This document shows positions 24,707-32,669 of a DNA stretch of 64,000 bases, piece by piece (position 1 is the stretch's first letter; each line of letters opens with the position of its first letter). The notes below the pieces were generated by a model. That model had not been told where the DNA came from, did no database searches, and saw only the letters and a program-made list of their open reading frames with translations. Where the stretch lies: positions 258,931-322,930 of the forward strand of contig NZ_JACHXM010000001.1 in the NCBI RefSeq assembly GCF_014192055.1, read 5' to 3'. The DNA is from Halomonas organivorans. Its GTDB lineage: Bacteria > Pseudomonadota > Gammaproteobacteria > Pseudomonadales > Halomonadaceae. The translations under genes and the position numbers were made by a program.

Positions 24707-25587
24707 CCTTGACCGGGCCCGACGACATTCCCCGACTGATCCAGGCGGCACCGATCGGCATCTCCATCACCGATGCCACGGGCCGCTACGAGATGGTCAA
24801 TCCCGCCTACTGCGACTTCTACGGCTATGCGGAACAGGAACTGCTGGGCCAGCCCTTCACCATGATGGTGCCGAGTGAGCAGCGTGGACAACTGCTCGAG
24901 ATGCATCAGCGGCTGATCCGCGGTGAGGAAGACCTGGCTCGACGCCAGGAGTGGGAGGTAAGACGCAAGAACGGTGAGCGGCGCACCATCATCGCCGAGG
25001 CCGCGCGCCTCTTCGACGATGCCGGCGAAGCGAAGAAGGTCACCTTCGTCACCGACATCACCGAGCGCAAGGCCCTGGAACGCCGGCTCGATTACCTGGC
25101 CCGTCACGACGAGCTTACCGGCCTGCTCAATCGCCGCGCCGGACTGGCCCGCCTGGAGGAGGAGATCGCTCGCCATCGGCGGCTCGGCGGCGCCCTATGC
25201 GTCGCAATTTGCGACCTGGATCATTTCAAGCAGGTCAACGACCGATACGGCCATACCGCAGGCGACGAGGCCCTGCAGGGCGCCGCCGACGCACTACTGC
25301 ACGGGCTGCGCCACTATGACGTGCTGGCCCGCCTCGGCGGAGAGGAGTTCCTGGTGATCCTGCCTGGGGTGACCCGGCCGGATGCCGAAACCAGTCTGGA
25401 ACGACTGCGCTGCGAGCTGCCGACGAAGCCGTTGGCCAGGCCGGGGCTCCGCCTGACCTTTTCGGCCGGTGTCGCGGCATTGGCCGGCAACGAAGCCAGC
25501 CATGCCCTGCTGGAACGTGCCGACCGCGCGCTCTATCGCGCCAAGGCCGCGGGACGCAACCGCATTCGGGCAGCCCAGGACGGCTGA
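24697..25587 (+). CDS. PAS-GGDEF diguanylate cyclase
   Basis: A 296-residue soluble protein. A PAS domain (about 10-125: 'AAPIGISITDATGRYEMVNP', 'GYAEQELLGQPF', closing 'VTDITERKALE') is followed by a GGDEF domain with GGEEF at 214-218. An inhibitory-site RHYD lies five residues upstream, so product inhibition is expected. ATG 24697 has AGGAGG nearby and overlaps the end of the EAL gene. It would make c-di-GMP in the cytoplasm in response to the PAS input. Confidence 0.93.
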   Translation: MPLTLTGPDDIPRLIQAAPIGISITDATGRYEMVNPAYCDFYGYAEQELLGQPFTMMVPSEQRGQLLEMHQRLIRGEEDLARRQEWEVRRKNGERRTIIAEAARLFDDAGEAKKVTFVTDITERKALERRLDYLARHDELTGLLNRRAGLARLEEEIARHRRLGGALCVAICDLDHFKQVNDRYGHTAGDEALQGAADALLHGLRHYDVLARLGGEEFLVILPGVTRPDAETSLERLRCELPTKPLARPGLRLTFSAGVAALAGNEASHALLERADRALYRAKAAGRNRIRAAQDG

Positions 25588-25603
25588 ACCGGCCTCGCGC
25601 CGC

Positions 25604-26236
25604 TCAGCTCAGTGCCTCGGAGATTGCCCGCTCGCCGTCCAGCAGAAGGAACTCGCGGCCCGACAGGCCATGCGCCTGCACCAGGTGCAGCAACGCCTCG
25701 GCCACGTTGGCCCGGGACACGGTGTTCTCGCCCCCGGTCTCGGTCAGTGAGGTCGCCACGCGACGGGTGGCCGGCTCGTCGATCAGGCGCCCCGGCTTGA
25801 GGATCGTCCAGGGCACGCCGGAGGCCTTGAGATAGGCGTCGGCGGCCAGCTTGGCGGCCATGTAGGGGCGCAGCTTCTCGGGCGCCGCCTGGGGATCCTC
25901 GGCGCGCAGGGCGCTGACCATCACGAAGCGCGCGAGCCCCCGCTCGGCCGCCAGGTCAACGGCCCGCATGGCGCCGTAGAGATCGATCAGCAGGGTCTTG
26001 TCGGGGCCGGTATGGGGTCCGGAACCGGCGGTGAACGCCAGCTGGTCGCAGCCCTCGAGGGCATGGGCGAAATCGCCTTCCAGGTCGGCGACAACGCTCG
26101 GGATGCCACGCTCTTCGAACCAGGCGCGCTGGGTCTCGCCTCGCACCATGGCCCTGATGGGCTCCCCGGCCGCCTGGGCCAGCTCGCAGAACTGCCGGCC
26201 GATCTGGCCGTTGGCACCGATCACCAGTGTCGTCAT
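25604..26236 (-). CDS. NAD(P)H-binding atypical SDR oxidoreductase
   Basis: A 210-residue Rossmann protein with 'TLVIGANGQIGRQFCELA' (GxxGxxG-type loop), 'IRAMVRGETQRAWFEERGI', 'FVMVSALRAEDPQ' and 'KLAADAYLKASGVPWTILKPG', as in YwnB/YhfK-like NAD(P)-binding proteins. It lacks the classical Tyr-x3-Lys pair in standard position, so a reductase, isomerase or redox-sensing role is possible. It converges with the GGDEF gene (16 bases between stops). Confidence 0.85.
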   Translation of the reverse strand: MTTLVIGANGQIGRQFCELAQAAGEPIRAMVRGETQRAWFEERGIPSVVADLEGDFAHALEGCDQLAFTAGSGPHTGPDKTLLIDLYGAMRAVDLAAERGLARFVMVSALRAEDPQAAPEKLRPYMAAKLAADAYLKASGVPWTILKPGRLIDEPATRRVATSLTETGGENTVSRANVAEALLHLVQAHGLSGREFLLLDGERAISEALS

Positions 26237-26432
26237 GAGATCTCCTCGTGGGGATGACTGCCTTCACTGCATGCGGGCCGGTAGCGCGAAGTTCAAGGGC
26301 GCAAGGAGCGCATCGGCCGCGATGCGCGCTTCAGAGCGCCACCACCGGCACCGGTAACGGGCTGGCCCCGCGCTCTGCGGTGGCGTAACCTGCCACGTCA
26401 TTTCACGAACCCCATGATGAAGGAGCGGCGCC

Positions 26433-26648
26433 TTGCACCCCGAGGACCTGCAACGCCTGGTCACCCTGCGCATGCCCTTCGGCAAGCACGCGGGCACCCT
26501 GATCGCCGACCTGCCCGGCCCCTACCTGGCCTGGTTCGCTCGCGAAGGCTTTCCGGAGGGCCAGATCGGCTGGCTGCTGGCGCTGATGCACGAGATCGAT
26601 CACAACGGTCTCAATGAGCTCCTCGAGCCGCTCCGGCATCAAGACTGA
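26433..26648 (+). CDS. DUF3820 family small protein
   Basis: A 71-residue protein with the DUF3820 core 'MPFGKHAGTLIADLPGPYLAWFAREGF'-type sequence and a short helical tail ('GWLLALMHEIDHNGLNELLE'). The start is TTG at 26433, supported by AAGGAG at 26420-26425. Family members are small cytoplasmic proteins sometimes labelled quorum-sensing-regulated; biochemistry is unknown. It is probably co-transcribed with arfB 21 bases downstream. Confidence 0.8.
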   Translation: MHPEDLQRLVTLRMPFGKHAGTLIADLPGPYLAWFAREGFPEGQIGWLLALMHEIDHNGLNELLEPLRHQD

Positions 26649-26669
26649 ACGTCGACCGACGAGGTGATC

Positions 26670-27083
26670 ATGCTGCGCATCTCCAACACCGTGGAGCTCC
26701 CCGATCACGAGATCGAGATCCATCAGATTCGCGCCCAGGGCGCCGGCGGGCAGAACGTCAACAAGGTCGCCTCGGCGGTGCACCTGCGCTTCGACATTCG
26801 TGCCTCCAGCCTGCCGGACTTCTACAAGGAACGCCTGCTGGCGCTCTCCGACCAGCGCATCAGCAAGGACGGAGTGATCGTCATCAAGGCTCAGGAACAT
26901 CGGACCCTGGAGCTCAACAAGGAGGATGCGCTGAACCGGCTTCGCGAACTGATCCGCCAGGCCATCCGCCAGCGCAAGACCCGCAAGCCGACTCGCCCGA
27001 CCAAGGCGTCCCAGCGCCGACGAGTCGACAAGAAGGTCAAGAAGGGCAAGACCAAGGCACTGCGCGGCAAGGTACGGCCCTGA
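26670..27083 (+). CDS. arfB: Alternative ribosome-rescue factor ArfB
   Basis: A 137-residue peptidyl-tRNA hydrolase that frees ribosomes stalled at mRNA ends. It carries the catalytic GGQ at residues 26-28 within '[20 protein letters not shown]' and the long basic C-terminal tail ([17 protein letters not shown]...) that inserts in the mRNA channel. The ATG at 26670 matches the E. coli homologue's N-terminus better than the GTG two codons before. Confidence 0.94.
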   Translation: MLRISNTVELPDHEIEIHQIRAQGAGGQNVNKVASAVHLRFDIRASSLPDFYKERLLALSDQRISKDGVIVIKAQEHRTLELNKEDALNRLRELIRQAIRQRKTRKPTRPTKASQRRRVDKKVKKGKTKALRGKVRP

Positions 27084-27257
27084 GCGCCGCCGGCCTTGGC
27101 GTCCTGCCCTGCCTCGCGGCGGCGAAGCGTGGATATCGCTGGATTGAATATCAGGCATCTCCGGTAAGACAATGAGGGGCGTCGCTGCTCGCCGGTCCCC
27201 TTTCGCTGCCGGGGACGGCGTGCACGTTCCTTCCCTGACACGCGCGAGGCAGGCCCA

Positions 27258-28388
27258 TTGAGATTCTTCATGCTCGTGCTCGCTTGCCTCGCCCCCCTTT
27301 GCCTGTCATCACCGACGGCCGCGGATGCCTCGGCACCGATCCACGTCAGGTTCGTGAACCCCGGCTTCGCTTCCGGAGGCTTCTGGCGCTCGGTCAGCGA
27401 GACCATGCGCGCCGCGGCCGAGCAGCTCGGACTGTCGCTGGAGATCAGCTACGGCGAACGGGAATGGCCGCGCATGCGGGCCAACGCCGAGGCCGCCATC
27501 GCCTCGCCTTCACCGCCCGACTACCTGATCCTGGTCAACGAGCACGGCCAGGCCGCCGACCTGGTGCGGGCCGCCGATGCGCGCGGCGTTCCGACCCTGC
27601 TGCTGCTCAACACCCTGACCGATCGACAGGTGGCACGCGTCGGACGAGCGGGCCAGGAATTGCCCTGCTGGCTGGGCAGCCTCACCCCGGACAACGAGCG
27701 CGCCGGCCACGAGATGGCCACGGCGCTGTTCGATGCCGCCCGCGGTCTCTCGCCCCAGCCGGGTCGCATCGCACTGATGACGCTGGCCGGCGACGTTGCC
27801 ACTCCGGCCTCCCAGGCGCGGCTGGCCGGCCTGGATCGAGCGCTGGCGGCCGCCCCGGACGTCGACGAGCGGCGCCGCCTGGTGGTCGACTGGTCCTACG
27901 ACGAGGCCTATCGTCGCATCGATACCTGGCTGAGCACGCAGCGCCGCTTCGATGCCATCTGGGCGGCCAACGACCCCATCGCGCTCGGTGCCATGGCGGC
28001 GGCCGAGCGGCATGGCTTGATGGCGGGGCGGGACTATGCGGTGGTCGGCATGAACTGGTCCACCGCCGCCCTGGCACGGGTCAACGACGGCGAGATGACG
28101 CTCACCCACGGCGGCCATTTCCTGGCCGGCGCCTGGGCGATGGTACTGCTGCATGACCTGCACCATGGCATCCCGATCACCGCCGAGACGACGCAGCTGC
28201 ACTTCCCCATGGCCGCGCTGCGCGCGCCGATCCCCGGTGCCTTGCAAGAGATCCTGACGCAACGACAGTGGTCGCGGATCGACTTCCGGCGCTTCAGCCG
28301 CTACCACCATCCCGAGCGCACCGGCTACGACTTCTCGCTGGCGGCCCTGCAGGCGGCCATTCGCCCCCTGGAGGCCGCGGATGACTAG
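27258..28388 (+). CDS. Periplasmic sugar-binding-type protein (PBP type 1), coupled to a GGDEF gene
   Basis: A 376-residue exported protein. A signal peptide (MRFFMLVLACLAPLCLSS) is followed by a ribose-binding-like fold: 'IHVRFVNPGFASGGFWRSVSE', 'PDYLILVNEHGQAADLVRAA', 'SLTPDNERAGHEMA', 'RFDAIWAANDPIALGAMAAA'. The start is TTG 27258 or ATG 27270. There is no ABC permease or ATPase nearby; the next gene, overlapping by 8 bases, is a membrane GGDEF protein. It is therefore likely a ligand sensor for that cyclase, comparable in logic to LuxP-LuxQ, rather than a transport component. Confidence 0.87.
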   Translation: MRFFMLVLACLAPLCLSSPTAADASAPIHVRFVNPGFASGGFWRSVSETMRAAAEQLGLSLEISYGEREWPRMRANAEAAIASPSPPDYLILVNEHGQAADLVRAADARGVPTLLLLNTLTDRQVARVGRAGQELPCWLGSLTPDNERAGHEMATALFDAARGLSPQPGRIALMTLAGDVATPASQARLAGLDRALAAAPDVDERRRLVVDWSYDEAYRRIDTWLSTQRRFDAIWAANDPIALGAMAAAERHGLMAGRDYAVVGMNWSTAALARVNDGEMTLTHGGHFLAGAWAMVLLHDLHHGIPITAETTQLHFPMAALRAPIPGALQEILTQRQWSRIDFRRFSRYHHPERTGYDFSLAALQAAIRPLEAADD

Positions 28389-29730
28389 GCGACTGGCCCG
28401 CAGGCTGCGGGCGGCATTCGGCAGCCGACTGGCCCGTCGCCAGGTGCGCCTGGTACTGGTCGTGGCACTGGCCGCGGGTTGGCTGCTGTCCGCGATGCAG
28501 ATCGTGATCGACTATCGAAACGACCGGCGGGCGCAGCAGGAGACGCTGGACCAGCTGGTGGCCACCACCCTGAGCACTGCCGCCACCGCCGCCTGGCAGT
28601 TGGACGGCCATCTGGCAAGGGTGATGTGCGAGGGCATGACCGCCCATCCTGCCATCCACGGATGCCGCTTGAGACTGCCCGGCGAGATCCTGCTGGGCGA
28701 CACCCGGGTAGACAGGCCCGCCACCTGGCTGCCGTTCGGCTCGGGGCTGTTCGGCGGAGAACGACGACTCGAACTGCCGCTGCATCACCAGGGCCAGTCA
28801 CCCATCGGCACCCTGGTGCTCGAGATCAGTCCGGCAAGTGCCATCAATGGCTTCGCCACCCGCATGCTGGCGACCCTGCTGACCGGTACTCTCCGCGCCC
28901 TGGTCCTGGCGCTGGTGCTGTTCGCCGTGTTCCACGCACTGACCATTCGGCCGATTAGTCGGCTGTCGCGCTTGCTGGACGAAGCCGACGATCGTGACTT
29001 CGCAGCAGACCGGTGTCCGCCGCCCCGCTATCGTCACGATGACGAGATCCTCACCCTCGAGAGGGCCGCCCGCTCGCTGATGCAGCGGCTGGCGTCACGG
29101 GTCGAGGAATTACGCAGCGCCAAGCAGGCCCTCGAGGAAACCAATCGCCATCAGGAGCAGCGGATCCTCGAGCGCACGCTGGAGCTGGAGCAAACCATGC
29201 AGGCCATGAGGCAGCAGGCCTACAGCGATTCGCTTACCGGCCTGGACAACCGCCGGGCCTTCTTCGAGGCCGCGCCGCGCTACCTCGAGCACTGGCACCG
29301 CTACGGTGAACGCTTCGCGCTGATCCTGGTCGACGTGGACGACTTCAAGGCCATCAACGACCGGCTCGGGCACGACCTGGGCGACCGGGTCCTGCGAGCG
29401 CTCGCCGAGCTGCTCAAGCGATCGCGACGCCAGGGCGACCTCATCGCCCGTTTCGGCGGCGAGGAGTTCATCGGCCTGATCAAGGTCGCCACACGGCAAG
29501 AGGCCCTGGAAGCCGCCGAGCGGCTCCGCGGCGAAGTGACCGAGTTGGTAGTCAAGGGCCTTCCCTGGACACTGACGGTCAGCATCGGGGTGACGCTGGT
29601 GACGTCGGACGACACCGCCATCGACGGCCTGGTCACCCGGGCCGATCGCGCCCTGTACTGTGCCAAGCGCAGCGGTCGTGACCGGGTCAGCGACGACGAC
29701 CGTCGACGGGAGCTGTCGCCTGAGAAATGA
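28381..29730 (+). CDS. Membrane diguanylate cyclase with periplasmic sensor region
   Basis: A 449-residue protein. The first membrane helix (about 22-46) is followed by a periplasmic region of some 110 residues, a second helix (about 160-185), a HAMP-like linker ('LTIRPISRLSRLLDEADD'), a coiled coil, and GGDEF with GGEEF at 359-363. An RQGD inhibitory site lies at 350-353. Its ATG overlaps the end of the binding-protein gene. I infer that the binding protein docks on the periplasmic domain and sets c-di-GMP output by sugar or autoinducer occupancy. Confidence 0.92.
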   Translation: MTRRLARRLRAAFGSRLARRQVRLVLVVALAAGWLLSAMQIVIDYRNDRRAQQETLDQLVATTLSTAATAAWQLDGHLARVMCEGMTAHPAIHGCRLRLPGEILLGDTRVDRPATWLPFGSGLFGGERRLELPLHHQGQSPIGTLVLEISPASAINGFATRMLATLLTGTLRALVLALVLFAVFHALTIRPISRLSRLLDEADDRDFAADRCPPPRYRHDDEILTLERAARSLMQRLASRVEELRSAKQALEETNRHQEQRILERTLELEQTMQAMRQQAYSDSLTGLDNRRAFFEAAPRYLEHWHRYGERFALILVDVDDFKAINDRLGHDLGDRVLRALAELLKRSRRQGDLIARFGGEEFIGLIKVATRQEALEAAERLRGEVTELVVKGLPWTLTVSIGVTLVTSDDTAIDGLVTRADRALYCAKRSGRDRVSDDDRRRELSPEK

Positions 29731-29748
29731 GTCTCGGCAGTCCTTCGC

Positions 29749-30198
29749 TCAGCGGAAAGTGTCGCAGACGGCGGTCTGAGCCGAAGGATCGTGGTGCTCG
29801 GTATGGGTCACCGGGCCGCCGGTGGGTTGGATGGGCACGCTCCACTGATGGTCGTGCTGCATGTCGTCACAGTTGCCGGCGGTGCCGCCGCCGAAGTTGG
29901 AGTCGATCCAGTAGTGCACGGCGTAGCTGCCGTCGTCCGTGAGCGCCCCTGGAAAGGTGAAGGTGAAGCTCGGATCGGCATCGGCCGAGACCTCGCCGGT
30001 TTCCACCGCGATGGTATCGCCGCTGGCGGTGTCCACCAGTGCCGCCTGGATCGGCATGCCGCCGTGGGGCCCCTGGAAGCTGGCATCGCCCTGGAAGGTC
30101 AGATCCTGACCGTCTGCGGCGAGGGCCGAACCGGCCACCAGCGAAAGCGCCAGCAGCAGACTGCGACCCAGCCTGGCGGTGAGTGGCGTCGTGTTCAT
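29749..30198 (-). CDS. Exported His-rich hypothetical protein
   Basis: A 149-residue protein with a clear signal peptide ending at SALAADG. The mature part is beta-rich and acidic, with Cys in 'AGNCDDMQHDHQW' and 'TAVCDTFR' (possible disulphide) and a histidine cluster (MQHDHQW, HTEHHDP) that could bind copper or zinc. I do not recognise a family. It converges with the GGDEF gene, 18 bases apart. Confidence 0.72.
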   Translation of the reverse strand: MNTTPLTARLGRSLLLALSLVAGSALAADGQDLTFQGDASFQGPHGGMPIQAALVDTASGDTIAVETGEVSADADPSFTFTFPGALTDDGSYAVHYWIDSNFGGGTAGNCDDMQHDHQWSVPIQPTGGPVTHTEHHDPSAQTAVCDTFR

Positions 30199-30287
30199 GG
30201 TGCGATATCTCCCAACGAAGCTAGGAAAGGAACGAGACCCGAGGGTCTGCCCACCAGCATAGCGTCCTCCCCGTGCGCTCGCCGAAT

Positions 30288-30788
30288 CTATCCCGACGGG
30301 CCGGAACGCACGAGTTCGGCGACCAGATAGCGACAGCCCTCGGGCGCTGCCTCTCCCGGTGGCAAGGCCGCTTCGGCGAAGCCCAGCCGCCGGTAGAGCG
30401 AGATCGCGGGATTGTCGGGAAACACGAACAGCGAGCAGTGCTCGACGCCCAGTGACGCCTGCCCGACCCGTGCCAGGCGACGAACCAGCTCTCCACCCAG
30501 GCCCCGACCGCGAGCCTCGGGGGCAATGGCAAGCCGCATCAGGTGGCAGCGACCCCAGCGTTCGGCGTGCTGACCGACGCCCAGCAGCTCACCCCCCTCG
30601 CCCAGCAGACCGAAACTCGCCAGTTCGTCGAAACCCAGGTCTTCCCGGAAGCTCTGCGCCGTGAACGGGTAGCGAAAGGCCGGGCCACCCCAGCGCCGAC
30701 AGCTGGCGGCATCGGGGAACCAGCCTTGCAGCGTATTCAGCCGAGACGCCTCGAGCGGGCGAAGAACCCGGGTCTTTTGATTCGGCAT
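30288..30788 (-). CDS. GNAT-family N-acetyltransferase
   Basis: A 166-residue acetyltransferase. The acetyl-CoA pyrophosphate loop is 'IAPEARGRGLGGELVRRLA' (R-x-x-G-x-G/A), then 'HCSLFVFPDNPAISLYRRLGF', the usual beta5-alpha4 end. Substrate unknown. It is divergent to the ketoacyl synthase operon across about 200 bases. Confidence 0.88.
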   Translation of the reverse strand: MPNQKTRVLRPLEASRLNTLQGWFPDAASCRRWGGPAFRYPFTAQSFREDLGFDELASFGLLGEGGELLGVGQHAERWGRCHLMRLAIAPEARGRGLGGELVRRLARVGQASLGVEHCSLFVFPDNPAISLYRRLGFAEAALPPGEAAPEGCRYLVAELVRSGPSG

Positions 30789-30865
30789 AGCTTATATTTC
30801 CTTGCGTTCTTTCGCGTCCCGAACCGCCCGGCAGCGGTGAAAGACTCGACGGCGCCAGAAAATTA

Positions 30866-30904
30866 AAACGATCGTTTGCATTTCGTCCGCGTTCGACTAG
30901 GATT
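30866..30904 (+). promoter_or_regulatory. Promoter with overlapping palindrome, PsrA-like site
   Basis: A perfect 12-base palindrome AAACGATCGTTT (30866-30877) overlaps TTGCAT (30876-30881), which is followed after 16 bases by TAGGAT (30898-30903). The motif AAAC-N4-GTTTG resembles the consensus I recall for PsrA, the TetR-type long-chain fatty-acid sensor of pseudomonads ([G/C]AAAC-N2-4-GTTT[G/C]). Position over the -35 suits repression of the four-gene operon starting at 30991. Confidence 0.5.
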
Positions 30905-30949
30905 GTTTTCGAACACCGTTTCCAAACCTCCAGGGAAGGAGCCTACATC

Positions 30950-30994
30950 GTGTCATCCACCGCCCGTCCAAGCCACCGTGAGGTCAACCCATGA
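30950..30994 (+). CDS. Possible 14-codon leader peptide
   Basis: GTG at 30950 is preceded by AAGGAG (30936-30941) at ideal 8-base spacing. The frame encodes MSSTARPSHREVNP and stops at TGA 30992-30994, overlapping the ATG of the next gene as ATGA. All other junctions in the operon also overlap, which supports translation here, but such a short frame could be chance. Confidence 0.35.
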   Translation: MSSTARPSHREVNP

Positions 30995-31557
30995 CCACCG
31001 ATGCGCTGCTGGTCCAGGTCCTGCTCTACGTCTTCCTGCCGCTCTGGGGCATCGCCGGCTTCATCGACTGGTGCTGCCACCGTGCGACCCGCATAGAGGC
31101 CACCTCGGGGCTCAAGGAGTCGCTGGTCCATTCGCTGATGGGCCTCCAGGTCGGCATTCCGATCCTTCTGTGCCTGCTCTTCGAAGTCAACGTGCTGGTG
31201 CTGCTGATCTGCCTGGCGGCCTGGGTGCTGCACGAGCTGGTCGCCCACTGGGACGTGCACTACGCCGCCCCGCGCCGACACATCAGCATCTGGGAGATGC
31301 ACGCCCACAACTACCTGGCCAGCCTGCCGCTCTACATGCTGGCGCTGATCGCGGTGATCAACGGCCCGACGGTGGCGGACCTGCTGACCCTGGACTGGGC
31401 CGGCCAACTGTCGCTGGTACCGCTGGAAACGCCCCACGGCGGCGCCGGCTACCTGCCCGGCTATCTCGCTTTCATGGCGGTACTGGCGGTGTTCCCCTAC
31501 GCAGAGGAGAATCTGCGCTGCTTGGTCTTCGCCCTGAAGCGCCGGAGGTCGGCATGA
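30991..31557 (+). CDS. Polytopic membrane protein with histidine motifs (desaturase-like?)
   Basis: A 188-residue protein with about four or five membrane helices. Histidines concentrate at the membrane-cytosol edge: H30, H47, then HELVAHWDVHYAAPRRH (H81, H86, H90, H97) and WEMHAHNYL (H104, H106). Spaced His pairs between helices recall di-iron membrane desaturases and hydroxylases, though the classical three-box pattern is not exact, so a metal-dependent lipid-modifying role is inference. It is the first gene of a four-gene overlapping operon; its stop overlaps the synthase ATG by 4 bases (ATGA). Confidence 0.7.
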   Translation: MTTDALLVQVLLYVFLPLWGIAGFIDWCCHRATRIEATSGLKESLVHSLMGLQVGIPILLCLLFEVNVLVLLICLAAWVLHELVAHWDVHYAAPRRHISIWEMHAHNYLASLPLYMLALIAVINGPTVADLLTLDWAGQLSLVPLETPHGGAGYLPGYLAFMAVLAVFPYAEENLRCLVFALKRRRSA

Positions 31558-32669
31558 GCGTCTACATCACCAGCACCGGCCACCACCTGCCCGGCGAACC
31601 GGTGGACAACGAACGCATCGAGGAAGTGCTGGGCCTTGTCCACGGCAAGCCCAGCCGGCTCAAACGGCGCATCCTCGAGGCCAACGGCATCCAGACGCGC
31701 CACTACGCCATCGACGCCGAGCATCGCACCACCGTCAGCAACGCCGAGATGGCGGCCCTGGCCGGCCGCGACTGCCTGGACCAAGGCTACGTGCCCGACG
31801 CCCGGGTCGACATGCTCAGCGTGGCCACCAGCCAGGGCGACCTGGTGCTGCCGGGCTTCGGCAGCATGGTCCAGGCCGAGCTGGGCCTGCCGAGCCTGGA
31901 ACTGCAGACCAGCCACGGCATCTGTTCGAGCAGCATGATGGCGCTGAAGGCGGCCTGGACGGCGATCCGCGCCGGCGAGCACGGCAATGCCCTGGTGGTC
32001 GCCAGCGAGCTGGCCTCGCGGCTGTTCAAGGCCAGCCGATTCGAGGCCGCCGGGGCCACGCCGGACTTCAATGCCGAGTTCCTGCGCTGGATGCTCTCCG
32101 ACGGCGCCGGCGCCCTGCTGCTGGAGGACCGGCCGCGCGGCCTGAGCTTCCGCATCGACTGGATCCGCGGCGTGTCCCACGCCGATGCCTTTCCGGTGTG
32201 CATGAGCGTGGGCCGGCCCAACGGCCAGGGGCGCCATTCGAGCTGGCAGGACTACCCCACCTATGGCGAGGCGGAGGCCGACGGCGCGCTGTTGATCCGC
32301 CAGGACGTGCGGCTGCTCGACCACCTGGTGAAGCTCGGCGTCGACGGCCTGCTGCGGCTGATCGACGAGAGCCGGGTAAAGGTCGACGAGGTCGACCACC
32401 TGCTGTGCCACTACTCCTCGCACCACTTCCGCGGCCAGATCTACGACATGCTCACCCAGGCCGGCGCCGCCATTCCCGAGGAAAAGTGGTACACCAACCT
32501 CTACACCCGCGGTAACACCGGCTGCGCCTCGCTGTTCATCATGCTCGACGAGTTCCGCCGCACCCGTGAGCTCGCCGAAGGCGAGACCCTGCTGTGCTTC
32601 GTGCCCGAGAGCGGGCGCTTCAACAACGTCTACATGCACCTCACCGTGGTCAGGGAGGCCACCTCATGA
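31554..32669 (+). CDS. 3-oxoacyl-ACP synthase III-like enzyme
   Basis: A 371-residue thiolase-fold condensing enzyme of the KAS III/FabH superfamily. The catalytic triad is complete: Cys124 in 'SHGICSSSMMAL', His286 in 'HLLCHYSSHHF', Asn321 in 'YTRGNTGCASLF'. It is longer than housekeeping FabH (about 320 residues), with an extra loop around 205-250 ('FPVCMSVGRPNGQGRHSSW'), like secondary-metabolite KAS III enzymes. It would perform a Claisen condensation or acyl transfer on fatty acyl substrates. ATGA overlaps join it to both neighbours, so co-translation is likely. Confidence 0.9.
   Translation: MSVYITSTGHHLPGEPVDNERIEEVLGLVHGKPSRLKRRILEANGIQTRHYAIDAEHRTTVSNAEMAALAGRDCLDQGYVPDARVDMLSVATSQGDLVLPGFGSMVQAELGLPSLELQTSHGICSSSMMALKAAWTAIRAGEHGNALVVASELASRLFKASRFEAAGATPDFNAEFLRWMLSDGAGALLLEDRPRGLSFRIDWIRGVSHADAFPVCMSVGRPNGQGRHSSWQDYPTYGEAEADGALLIRQDVRLLDHLVKLGVDGLLRLIDESRVKVDEVDHLLCHYSSHHFRGQIYDMLTQAGAAIPEEKWYTNLYTRGNTGCASLFIMLDEFRRTRELAEGETLLCFVPESGRFNNVYMHLTVVREATS

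Noticed and set aside
27258..28388. Component of a ribose-type ABC importer
   Set aside because: No permease or ATPase gene lies next to it; the only coupled gene is a GGDEF protein.
30876..31553. A long upstream extension of the ketoacyl-synthase frame
   Set aside because: The extension is Arg/Pro-rich and lies over the membrane-protein gene and promoter. The synthase family N-terminus (MSVYITSTGHHLPGE) begins at 31554.
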